Source: Elusimicrobiota bacterium | Lineage (GTDB): Bacteria; Elusimicrobiota; Elusimicrobia; Elusimicrobiales; UBA9959 | DNA: 43,123 nucleotides | Reading direction: 5' to 3' | NCBI GenBank assembly: GCA_016234365.1 | Contig: JACRER010000065.1 | Location: forward strand, 1 to 43,123 | In this document: positions 35,101 through 41,567 of the stretch, piece after piece | Layout of the letters: the number at the start of each line of letters is the position of its first letter | Position numbering within the stretch: position 1 is the first letter of the stretch | Notes under the pieces: model-generated | The model's database searches: none | Seen by the model: the letters and a program-made list of their open reading frames with translations, nothing else | Told to the model about the DNA's origin: nothing | Program-made: the position numbers and the translations under genes

Positions 35101-37073
35101 GGCTTGTACATGGTCCCGGACACCTGGCCGGCCTGCATGAATTCCATGTCCACAACGACCGTGCCGGTGGAAACCAGGTTAATGGTGTTGTCGCCGCCGC
35201 CGCGGTTCACGCGGCCCCAGCCTACGGCGTTCACGTTCATGTAGTACTTGAAGCCGCTGGACACGTTTATGGTGTAGGTCTGGCTGGCGCCGCTTCCGTT
35301 AACGGCGATAAAGTTGCCGGTGGGGCAGTTGCCCATCATGTCCTGGCACTGGCCGTACAGCGTGATCATGATAGGATTATTGCTGAGGTCCACGTTGCCG
35401 GGGAACTTTATTGTTCCGGTGACCTTACCGCTGGTGGACCCTACGGTGGTCGGCACTATATAGGTTATCGAAGAAAGATTCACGGAACCGTCCGTGACCA
35501 GCACGCCGCTGCTGTTATAGATGTGCAGCATCTGGTTGTCGCCAAGGGCCGGGTTCGTCTCGACATAGACGCGGTAGTCGTTAACCCCGGTACCGGAACA
35601 ATGCGCCTGGTTCCAGTTCATGCCGCCGCCCGTATTCCCCCAGGCGGTAAAGTCATCCCCGTTGCCGTTATAGGCGGCCTGCGACCCGCCGCTGTTGGAG
35701 AAAGGCGTCCAGACGTTCACGGAGTAATTGCCGGTAGGCAGGCCGCCGGCCGTCACGCAGCCGTTGGCGCCGGTATTGAAGTTCTTGTTGGAGAAGCCGG
35801 GCTCGAAAGTATAGTTGGAAGGGTTGTTGTCAACGCACGGAGCCCCGGGTTTGGCCCAAGGGGTGCCGTCCGGGTTGAAATTCACCGTGGCGTTGGGGAT
35901 GGCAAGCCCGGAGGCGGATTTCACGCAGATCTTCACGGCGCCGGAGCTCTCGGCCATCTCGTTGAGGATAATGCGCACGTTTTCAAGGTTGGAAGCGCCG
36001 CCCTGGTAAACCGGCTTGGCGGCAATAGAACTGAGATAAACGAAGTCATTAAGGCCGCGGGGCGCGTTGGCGCAGAGGTCAGCGTTAGTAAGGATGGACG
36101 GGCTGCGGTACGGCTCATAGCATTTGCCGGGGCCGCTCTGGCTCCAGGTGCAGCCGCCCATAGCTTCGGCGTAATAGGTGGCGCCAATGGTGAGGCCGGA
36201 CAGCTGGAAGCGGCCGTTCTCGTCCACATTGGTCCACAGCGAGTTATTGCAGGAGCGGAAGCTGACGCCCATGCGCGAGATCGGGGACCACAGGTTGGCG
36301 GTACCGGAACTGCGGACTATACCTTCCAGCTTGCCGCTGGAAGAAGTCTGGCTGGCGGAGGTGTTGTTATTATCCACGCGGGCCGGGGGTATGGAATTGT
36401 CGAAATCCGATTTATTAGCGGTGTCGTAGGAGATTATATTGCTGTTCAGCGCCGTGCCGACGTTGCGCCCCACGCCGCGGTTGAGCTGCGGGTCGTAAAG
36501 GCCGATATTGTAGGTATTGGATTCGGCGTTGGGAACGTTGTCCACCACCAGGAACCCGTTGCCGCTACCGTCGGTCATGACGATGCCCGAACCGCCCTGC
36601 TGCTGGGACTTCATGTTATAAACGCCGCCAAAGAGCAGCGTATTGGCCGTGGCGTTGGCGAATTCAAGCCGGAGCTTGCCCACCCCGGTCAGGCCGGAAG
36701 TGACGGTGAAAATAGAATTGCGGGCGACGCCGTCCGCCCAGACATACTTGGCCGGGTTATATTCGGGGTTGTTGAACTGGTCGGCGAGGCTGGGGGTATA
36801 GCCGTGAGTGCTGTACATCACCATGTAGTTCTTGTTGTCGGCCAGCGTAAGGGTGACGGTGCCCTTGGTGACCCCGGTGTTTGGGGTAACGGCCATCTGC
36901 GAATTGGACGTGGGGCCGTTCTGGCCGAACTCTATGGCGGCCACGGTCACGTCACCGACGGCATTGCCGCTCTGGTCCTTTATAAACACGTTGAGCGTAG
37001 TGGCCGCGGAAACCGCGGAACTCAGCGCTATCGCCGCCGCCGCCGACAGGACTATTTTTTTAAACAGGCTCAT
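32121..37073 (-). CDS. Large secreted surface protein with regulatory-like repeats and FlgD-like C-terminus
   Basis: A 1650-aa exported protein with a signal peptide (MSLFKKIVLSAAAAIALSSA). From about residue 24 it contains a long series of carboxypeptidase-regulatory-like / prealbumin-like beta modules (TLNVFIKDQSGNAVGDV, GTISGVVKSTPTLAVLANAA, GSITGTVYSQKLPF). A predicted stalk region follows (about 1340-1530), then a FlgD-like Ig domain at about 1536-1650 (NYPNPFNLKSK, IRIYTLAGELVKDI, GVYYGVVDLAG, ending MVVIK). The whole protein resembles residues 1527-3069 of the giant at 16237-25446, without the propeller units. The ATG at 37073 has GGAGG 5 nt upstream and gives the signal peptide; the upstream ATG at 37124 does not. 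It is the first gene of the upstream operon. Confidence 0.88.
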   Translation of the reverse strand: MSLFKKIVLSAAAAIALSSAVSAATTLNVFIKDQSGNAVGDVTVAAIEFGQNGPTSNSQMAVTPNTGVTKGTVTLTLADNKNYMVMYSTHGYTPSLADQFNNPEYNPAKYVWADGVARNSIFTVTSGLTGVGKLRLEFANATANTLLFGGVYNMKSQQQGGSGIVMTDGSGNGFLVVDNVPNAESNTYNIGLYDPQLNRGVGRNVGTALNSNIISYDTANKSDFDNSIPPARVDNNNTSASQTSSSGKLEGIVRSSGTANLWSPISRMGVSFRSCNNSLWTNVDENGRFQLSGLTIGATYYAEAMGGCTWSQSGPGKCYEPYRSPSILTNADLCANAPRGLNDFVYLSSIAAKPVYQGGASNLENVRIILNEMAESSGAVKICVKSASGLAIPNATVNFNPDGTPWAKPGAPCVDNNPSNYTFEPGFSNKNFNTGANGCVTAGGLPTGNYSVNVWTPFSNSGGSQAAYNGNGDDFTAWGNTGGGMNWNQAHCSGTGVNDYRVYVETNPALGDNQMLHIYNSSGVLVTDGSVNLSSITYIVPTTVGSTSGKVTGTIKFPGNVDLSNNPIMITLYGQCQDMMGNCPTGNFIAVNGSGASQTYTINVSSGFKYYMNVNAVGWGRVNRGGGDNTINLVSTGTVVVDMEFMQAGQVSGTMYKPDGTVYAPSSSQYIWVDMNNNNGWSGTQLQKDGTFTLPDVLPGVNRVSLYVNSNGSSGSSGTSFDYALPSPSPNVTVVAGSTVTLNINLVDAKYVQPKFTLAKMPESTVVTSGWDQILGFKVVPLSAGSVFNTGTIIKMLTGGDNDNERKFRYSGPTAANQNDTPCGEKWPGGFCAAALPSPSVFDFYLMRSGDFGKMDGSEIADRPYPHFTMVTSSKNVIVNADSSTTDVWSSTNSKYSGILVDLTPVDDLSGRGNARIGGSVIAANFFRQADYDACGGDFDKFVQYLPVMALYREDNGAFAAAGIVVPPPNEISKHDAEFNLNFMQGYTKFRDFLGSLTGGLGYEIRGLAPNKCFTAVLSTPNYPHYQKRVCTGGNATKATLNINLDTAVGAGGTISGVVKSTPTLAVLANAAVELTMEGSETRTAATGADGSYRFDGLSAGVAKVTVTMSSYAVTSAEVSVRGSNAYTQNIYLFNAPGSITGTVYSQKLPFAKVQSGAQIVAYDDTYNGLNQDMPLPLMKTRTGSDGTYKLDGLVTGHTYKVFLKVPGKYTLSVSTPATAGLVSGVDFTMLAKPLDIEVFGRMNSGRQVYEFTVLNPQDFKTGNVIWGESPLNPAAVSTVTMTTLSSGELHGEVDLSLLNPNKTYVLQGAAVSYSGKSVVRELLFGKSYKGNADQHIDDLMLGDDSDDGTGRKNNEAAADRTGDDPSSLVMPAGALITSTGSATVPTCSFKAEDKDNASVSTKTAAADTGATVASNLYTVTLSSVAQTDRPVELTLAYDKTITDTSGLTMKQYNNGTGKWEDASIVPATVNPVKGTITVKLKKLASVLARPGASPQAVFDGKQYVFRAQATGAGTTAGTFAVMNYLGGALPNPNGKLKVFNYPNPFNLKSKAMANNHGATMPATTNGTMIHVEVPAANEGACHIRIYTLAGELVKDISDTCTGGKYNYFAWDGHNSGGQEVANGVYYGVVDLAGKKPDPKNYTFKMVVIK

Positions 37074-37089
37074 ATTCCCCTCCGTACCA

Positions 37090-37105
37090 CCCGGCTTGGA
37101 CCGGG
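37090..37105 (-). other. 5' UTR hairpin of the upstream surface operon
   Basis: A 5-bp GC stem (cccgg at 37090-37094 with ccggg at 37101-37105) lies in the roughly 87-nt leader, about 17 nt before the start codon and just upstream of the Shine-Dalgarno. It might affect translation, but it is short and could be chance. Confidence 0.3.
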
Positions 37106-37166
37106 CTGGGCAAAACGCTTTCAAAATTTGACTACCCCGCCCCGCAAAAAATCCGCTACCCGCAAA

Positions 37167-37194
37167 GATATAACATTGGCCTGAGAAAAGTCAA
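37167..37194 (-). promoter_or_regulatory. Sigma70-type promoter of the upstream surface operon
   Basis: On the minus strand, -35 TTGACT (37194-37189), a 16-nt spacer and -10 TATATC (37172-37167), with an extended -10 TG one base upstream. The predicted start near 37160 gives a leader of about 87 nt. A 7-bp inverted repeat (aaagtca 37187-37193, tgacttt 37207-37213) around TTAATTAA overlaps the -35 and could be an operator. The rest of 37074-37296 holds no gene. Confidence 0.6.
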
Positions 37195-37204
37195 CGTTAA
37201 TTAA

Positions 37205-37220
37205 TGTGACTTTGGGCACA
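37205..37220. promoter_or_regulatory. CRP/FNR-like site ahead of the upstream surface operon
   Basis: tgtga-ctttgg-gcaca matches TGTGA-N6-TCACA at nine of ten positions. Its centre is about 52 bp upstream of the predicted transcription start. It partly overlaps the right arm of the inverted repeat described for the promoter, so the two readings compete. Confidence 0.4.
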
Positions 37221-37296
37221 CCCCTCTTCTTTCAATAGTATAGCGGCCGGGGCGCCGGAAAAGTTCAGGCTGGCCTCATTTTTTTCTCAGGAAGTT

Positions 37297-38280
37297 TCAG
37301 TGGGGACAGACGTCGCAGGAGGAGTTCTCCACCGGCTCGCTCTCCACCTGGAAGACGGAGTGCTGTATGCCGAAGGCGGCCGCCACGCCGCAGGTGGCCG
37401 TTTTAAGGGCGGCCTGCTGCAGCGCCGGGTCCTTTACCACCAGGTGCGCGCTCAGCGCGTTGAAACCGGAGGACAGGCTCCAGACGTGCAGTTCGTGCAC
37501 GTCAGAAACGCCATTTATGGCAAGCAGTTCCTTCTCCAGTGACTTCAGGTGGACGCCCTTGGGGGCGCCTTCCATAAGGATATGGAAGGCCTCGCCCAGC
37601 AGCCGGGTGGAGCTGAAGAGGATAAGCCCTATTATAAGGAGGGAGACTATGGTGTCCGCGCGGTACCAGCCGGTGAACCAGATAATGACGCCGGCCACGA
37701 TGGCGGCCACGGAGCCGGCCAGGTCGCTGACCACGTGCAGGAAGGCGCCGCGCACGTTTATATTCTCTTCGCTATGCGCGTGCAGGATGAAGGCGCAGAC
37801 CAAATTAGCCAGCAGGCCGACAACGGCTATAGCCAGCATGGGGCCCGACAGCACCGCCACCGGGTTATTGAAGCGGTCATAGACCTCGCGCAGCATGTAA
37901 CCGGAAAGCAGCCACAGCAGCATGGCGTTGGCCAGCGCGGCCATTACCTCGGCGCGGCGGTAGCCATAAGTGCGGGCGGAGTCCGGCCGAAGCCCGGCCA
38001 GGCGCGAGGCGAAGAAACTCATCCCCAGCGCGGCGGCGTCGGTCATCATGTGCATGGAATCGCTCAGCAGCGCCATACTGCCCGTAAGCAGGCCGCCTAC
38101 GGCCTCTACGACCATGAAACCAGCGGTTATGAAGAATGCGGTTGTGATGGCTTTGCGGTGCTGCCCGCCGTGGGCGTGCCCGTGGCCGTGGTCATGGGCA
38201 TGGTCATGGCCGTGATGTTCTTCGCGGCCATGGTCATGGCCATGATCGTGGTCGTGCACGCAGGAGTGTCCGTGTCCCAT
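37297..38280 (-). CDS. Cation diffusion facilitator metal exporter (CzcD/ZnT-like)
   Basis: A 327-aa inner-membrane antiporter that would export zinc or a similar divalent metal. A very His-rich cytoplasmic N-terminus (about residues 2-40, with many HGHDH-type runs) precedes six membrane segments. The metal site is seen as SDSMHMMTDA in TM2 and HVVSDLAG in TM5, the HxxxD/HxxxD pattern of zinc-type members. The C-terminal cytoplasmic domain (about 235-327) ends in a Cys pair, SSCDVCPH, which may be a further metal ligand. The ATG at 38280 is preferred: the extra seven codons of an upstream GTG reading cover the promoter -10 box. The transcript appears leaderless. It diverges from the polyprenyl synthase gene. 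Confidence 0.93.
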   Translation of the reverse strand: MGHGHSCVHDHDHGHDHGREEHHGHDHAHDHGHGHAHGGQHRKAITTAFFITAGFMVVEAVGGLLTGSMALLSDSMHMMTDAAALGMSFFASRLAGLRPDSARTYGYRRAEVMAALANAMLLWLLSGYMLREVYDRFNNPVAVLSGPMLAIAVVGLLANLVCAFILHAHSEENINVRGAFLHVVSDLAGSVAAIVAGVIIWFTGWYRADTIVSLLIIGLILFSSTRLLGEAFHILMEGAPKGVHLKSLEKELLAINGVSDVHELHVWSLSSGFNALSAHLVVKDPALQQAALKTATCGVAAAFGIQHSVFQVESEPVENSSCDVCPH

Positions 38281-38286
38281 AGGCGG

Positions 38287-38296
38287 ATTATATAAT
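38287..38296. promoter_or_regulatory. Shared palindromic -10 box for two divergent leaderless genes
   Basis: ATTATATAAT is its own reverse complement and contains TATAAT on both strands. On the minus strand it lies 6 nt before the CDF ATG (38280); on the plus strand 7 nt before the polyprenyl synthase ATG (38304). Neither gene has a Shine-Dalgarno, so both transcripts would begin at or next to the start codon. Confidence 0.6.
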
Positions 38297-38303
38297 TTCA
38301 CAA

Positions 38304-39290
38304 ATGCTAGAATATACCCCTGTCATGCAGCGCGCCGCTATAAACATAGAGGACCAGCTCCGCAAGGTCAACGGCGGGATCTCCGCCGCGCTCTCCGGCA
38401 TAGCCCCGGAAATTTTCGATTTCAAGGCCCATCCTTTCAGCTTTTTAGGCAAGGCGGCGCGCGCGCGCTTTACGCTGCTTGCCGCGCAAACTCTTGGCGC
38501 CGACGCCGCCAGGGCCGGCCGCGCCGCCGCGGCCGCCGAAATGACGCACACCGCATCCCTGCTGCACGACGACTGCCTGGACACCGCCCGCTACCGCCGC
38601 GGCCTCCCCACGCTTTATGACCAGCTCGGCGTCAACGGCGCCATCCTGGTAGGCGACCTCCTTATGGCCCTCGCCTTCGACGAGGCCGGCGCCGCCGCGC
38701 CGGAACTGCAGGGAGAACTGGCCGGCGCCGTGCGCCGCATGGCCGAAGGCGCGCTGCTGGAAGAGAATTCCCGCTGGAAGAAGACCGACGCCGCCGGAGC
38801 CGAGCGCATGACCGCGCTGAAGACAGGCGCGCTGTTCCGCTGGTGCGCCCTGGCCGCCTGCCACCTGGCCCGCCGGCAGGACCTTCTGGAGACCTGCGCC
38901 AGACTCGGCGAAGGCACCGGCGTGGTCTTTCAGATGGTGGACGACGTGCTGGATTTTGAGGGCGACGCCGGCGCCTGCGGCAAGGAAACGCTTAAGGACA
39001 TCCGCGAAGGTAAGTTCACGCTGCCGCTGATCCTGGCCATTAACGACGGGACCGCCGGCCCGGAAGCGGAAAAACTGCTGGAGGCCCTGCGCGCCGCGCC
39101 CGCGGCCGACCTGGGCCCCGCCCTGGAACTTTCAAAACTGGTGCGCGAAGGCGGCTTCTGCGCCGCCGCCCGCGCCGACGCCTCTAAAAAAGCGGAAGAA
39201 CTGAAACCACTGGCGGACCAGCTGCCCGCCGGGGAAGGCGCCGACGCCCTGAAAAAATTCATAAACGATACGGCCCGGAGGCTGGCCTGA
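38304..39290 (+). CDS. Polyprenyl diphosphate synthase
   Basis: A 328-aa all-helical trans-prenyltransferase that elongates allylic diphosphates with isopentenyl diphosphate. The first aspartate-rich motif is D89-D90-C-L-D93 in LLHDDCLDTARYRRGLPT; the second is D213-D214-V-L-D217 in MVDDVLDFEGD. Small-residue and helix patterns fit the long-chain (IspB/HepT-like) branch, but chain length cannot be read safely. The next gene, menA, starts on its stop codon (TGATG), so the product probably supplies the menaquinone side chain. The ATG at 38304 suits the leaderless promoter; the ATG at 38325 is an alternative. Confidence 0.9.
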   Translation: MLEYTPVMQRAAINIEDQLRKVNGGISAALSGIAPEIFDFKAHPFSFLGKAARARFTLLAAQTLGADAARAGRAAAAAEMTHTASLLHDDCLDTARYRRGLPTLYDQLGVNGAILVGDLLMALAFDEAGAAAPELQGELAGAVRRMAEGALLEENSRWKKTDAAGAERMTALKTGALFRWCALAACHLARRQDLLETCARLGEGTGVVFQMVDDVLDFEGDAGACGKETLKDIREGKFTLPLILAINDGTAGPEAEKLLEALRAAPAADLGPALELSKLVREGGFCAAARADASKKAEELKPLADQLPAGEGADALKKFINDTARRLA

Positions 39291-40150
39291 TGAAAGGCCA
39301 GCTTAAAAAGTGGGCCGTGATCCTGCGCGCCTACTCCTGGCCGGCCTCGCTGGTGCCGGTGGTGCTGGGGTCGGTGGTGGGCTGGCGCGCCGGGCGCTTC
39401 TCCTGGGCGGACTTCATCTTCACTTTCGCGGCCGCGCTGATGGTGCACTCCGCGGCCAACCTGGCCAATACCTATTTCGACTTCCGCAAAGGCGTGGATA
39501 AAAAAGAGACCGCCGACGACCGCGGCCTGGTGGACGGCCTTATCTCCCCCCGCAACATGCTGTTTACGGCGCTGGGGCTTTTTGCGGCCGGCGGGCTTAT
39601 AGGCCTGCTGCTGGTCTTCAAGAACGGCATCCCTGGACTGTTCTGGCTGGGCGCGGCCGGCTTCGCCCTGGCCTGGTTCTATACCGGCACCGGCTTCGCC
39701 TACAAATACCGCACGCTGGGCGACGTTGGCGTCTTCTTCGCCTTCGGGCCGTTCATAGTGGGCGGCACCGCCCTTATCCAGGCTCGCGTATTGTTGCCGG
39801 AGGCGCTGTGGGCCTCCATCCCGGTGGGGCTGCTGATAGTGGGCATCCTGCACGCCAACAACATGCGCGACGTTAAAAGCGACGGCGACGCGGGCTTTGC
39901 CACGCTGGCCGCGGCGCTGGGCCCGGGCGGCGCGTTCAAGTTCTATTACGCGCTGATCTTCCTCCCTTATCTTTTCTCCCTCACTCTGGGCAGCGTGTGG
40001 CCGCCGGTTTTCTGCGCGCTGTCTATCCCGCTGGCCGTAAAACTGTACCAGCGCGCCGCCAAAGGCGATTTCTCGCCGCTGGTCCCCGAAACCGCGCGCC
40101 TGGTGGCCGTTTTCGGACTCCTCCTTTCGGCCGGCCTCTACTTCGCCTGA
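39290..40150 (+). CDS. menA: UbiA-family prenyltransferase, probably MenA
   Basis: A 286-aa inner-membrane enzyme with about eight or nine hydrophobic helices. MenA attaches a polyprenyl chain to 1,4-dihydroxy-2-naphthoate in menaquinone synthesis. The first prenyl-diphosphate motif is NLANTYFDFRKGVD (about 57-70); the second is NNMRDVKSDGDAGFATLA (about 190-207), close to the NN-RD-x-x-D pattern of MenA. Coupling to the polyprenyl synthase supports a quinone role. Other UbiA enzymes (UbiA, heme O synthase) fit less well. No other men genes are in view, so the classical versus futalosine route cannot be told. Confidence 0.87.
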   Translation: MKGQLKKWAVILRAYSWPASLVPVVLGSVVGWRAGRFSWADFIFTFAAALMVHSAANLANTYFDFRKGVDKKETADDRGLVDGLISPRNMLFTALGLFAAGGLIGLLLVFKNGIPGLFWLGAAGFALAWFYTGTGFAYKYRTLGDVGVFFAFGPFIVGGTALIQARVLLPEALWASIPVGLLIVGILHANNMRDVKSDGDAGFATLAAALGPGGAFKFYYALIFLPYLFSLTLGSVWPPVFCALSIPLAVKLYQRAAKGDFSPLVPETARLVAVFGLLLSAGLYFA

Positions 40151-40241
40151 CCTCCCCTTTTATATTTGTGTTGTAAACTCGCGGGATTTTTTATAGATTA
40201 TAGTTGCGATTTTCGCAGATAGTCACGGAGGTTCGTACACA

Positions 40242-40787
40242 ATGAGGAAAAACACCCTGCTTCTGACCCTTGCGCTGCCGCTGGCGGCCTGCTTCCTGCT
40301 CGCTTCCTGCAATCCCAAGAACCGCAAGACCGGCGGCCAGGGCACCGACATGACCGGCGACACCGCCGTAATGCCCGGCATCGACGTCATAGAGAGCAGC
40401 GATACGCTCTCCACCGAGGGAGACATCCGCGGCGGCGAATTCGTAGCGCAGGCCAACATCAAGACCATCACCTTCGATTACGACCGCTACGAACTGTCCG
40501 AAACCTCCCGCGCCACCCTGCAGGCCAACGCCGCGCTGCTGAAAGCCCGCAAGGACTGGACCGTGCTGGTGGAAGGCCACTGCGACGACCGCGGCACCAT
40601 AGAATACAACCTGGCGCTGGGCCAGAAGCGCGCCAAGGCGGTACGCGACTACTACGTGCGCCTCGGCGTGCAGGAAAGCTCCATCGGCACCATCTCCTAC
40701 GGCAAGGAGAAGCCGCTCTGCGCCGAGGCCACCGACGCCTGCTGGCTGGAGAACCGCCGCGCCGAAACCAAGGTCAAGGGAAAATAA
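40242..40787 (+). CDS. pal: Peptidoglycan-associated lipoprotein Pal
   Basis: A 181-aa lipoprotein with lipobox L20-A21-S22-C23, followed by a flexible region (about 24-75) and an OmpA-like peptidoglycan-binding domain (about 76-181). The domain has ITFDYDRYEL, EGHCDDRGTIEYNLALGQKR and a NRRAETKVK end, as in Pal. Pal ties the outer membrane to peptidoglycan and interacts with TolB. GGAGG lies about 9 nt before the ATG. An AT-rich stretch at 40171-40203 (TTGTAA ... TATAGATTATAG) may carry the promoter. It is the first gene of a pal-cpoB-tolB operon. The final Cys-containing segment (CAEATDACW) is common in Pal. Confidence 0.94.
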   Translation: MRKNTLLLTLALPLAACFLLASCNPKNRKTGGQGTDMTGDTAVMPGIDVIESSDTLSTEGDIRGGEFVAQANIKTITFDYDRYELSETSRATLQANAALLKARKDWTVLVEGHCDDRGTIEYNLALGQKRAKAVRDYYVRLGVQESSIGTISYGKEKPLCAEATDACWLENRRAETKVKGK

Positions 40788-41558
40788 ATGCGCCTGAAAA
40801 CATTGCTGATAGTTCCGGTCTGCCTGCTCGCGGCGGGCTGCGTAGCCACGCAGCAGGACATGCTGCAGATGCAGAGCCAGATGGACGACCTCAACAACAA
40901 CCTGGCCACCATGCAGAAGAACCAGGCCGAGCTGGCCGTTAAGATGGAGGATCTCTCCAAGAACCTTAACGCCTCGTCGGAGAGCATGAAGGACATCTCC
41001 GGCCAGATGGAGAAACTGACCACGCGCCTGGACGACCTGGATAACTCCATGAACAAGCGCGTCAACGCCATAGGCCAGAGCATCAAGAAACAGCAGGAAG
41101 AAGTGGAGACCTCGCTGCTGCCCGCCAAGATCTACAACGACGCCTACAACGCCTTCCTCAACAACAACTTCGAAGGCGCCGCAACCGGCTTCAAAACCTA
41201 CCTCTCCAAGTTCCCCAACGGCGAGATGTCCGAGGGCGCCTATTTCTACCTGGGCGAATCGCTGTACCTCAAGGAACGCTGGCAGGATTCCGCGCTGGCC
41301 TACGCCACGGTGCTCGAGAAGTTCCCCAAGTCCGCCCGCGTGCCGGCCGCGCGCCTGAAGTACGCCATGGCCCTGCTCAAGCTCCCCGAGGATAAAAAGA
41401 GCGAGGCGCTGAAATATTTTCACTCCGTGGTGAAAGATTTCCCGGCTTCCCAGGAAGCCAAGACCGCCAAGGACTACATAACCAGGCTTTCCGCGCCCAA
41501 ACCGGCCGCCCCCGCGCCGGCCAAGGCTCCCGCCAAAGCCCCGGCCAAGAAAGGCTGA
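40788..41558 (+). CDS. cpoB: CpoB/YbgF-like Tol-Pal accessory lipoprotein
   Basis: A 256-aa lipoprotein with the lipobox A15-A16-G17-C18. Residues about 20-110 form a coiled coil (MQSQMDDLNNNLATMQ..., MEKLTTRLDDLDNSMNKRV). From about 118 to 235 come tetratricopeptide-like repeats (YNDAYNAFLNNNFEGAATGF, GAYFYLGESLYLKERW). The tail is Pro/Ala/Lys-rich. This is the YbgF/CpoB layout; the protein couples peptidoglycan synthesis with Tol-driven outer-membrane constriction. It begins directly after the pal stop with AAGGGA upstream. E. coli CpoB is periplasmic, whereas this one is predicted to be lipidated. Confidence 0.88.
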   Translation: MRLKTLLIVPVCLLAAGCVATQQDMLQMQSQMDDLNNNLATMQKNQAELAVKMEDLSKNLNASSESMKDISGQMEKLTTRLDDLDNSMNKRVNAIGQSIKKQQEEVETSLLPAKIYNDAYNAFLNNNFEGAATGFKTYLSKFPNGEMSEGAYFYLGESLYLKERWQDSALAYATVLEKFPKSARVPAARLKYAMALLKLPEDKKSEALKYFHSVVKDFPASQEAKTAKDYITRLSAPKPAAPAPAKAPAKAPAKKG

Positions 41559-41567
41559 GCCCCACCC

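Noticed and set aside
15282-37073. A complete type IX secretion system
   Set aside because: Only PorV-like proteins and Ig-like C-terminal domains are present; no PorU, SprA, PorK-N or two-component genes are in the window.
37247-37296. Possible terminator for the CDF gene near its 3' end
   Set aside because: The cctcatttttttctcagg stretch looks hairpin-like, but its arms do not pair properly and no suitable T-run follows on the minus strand.
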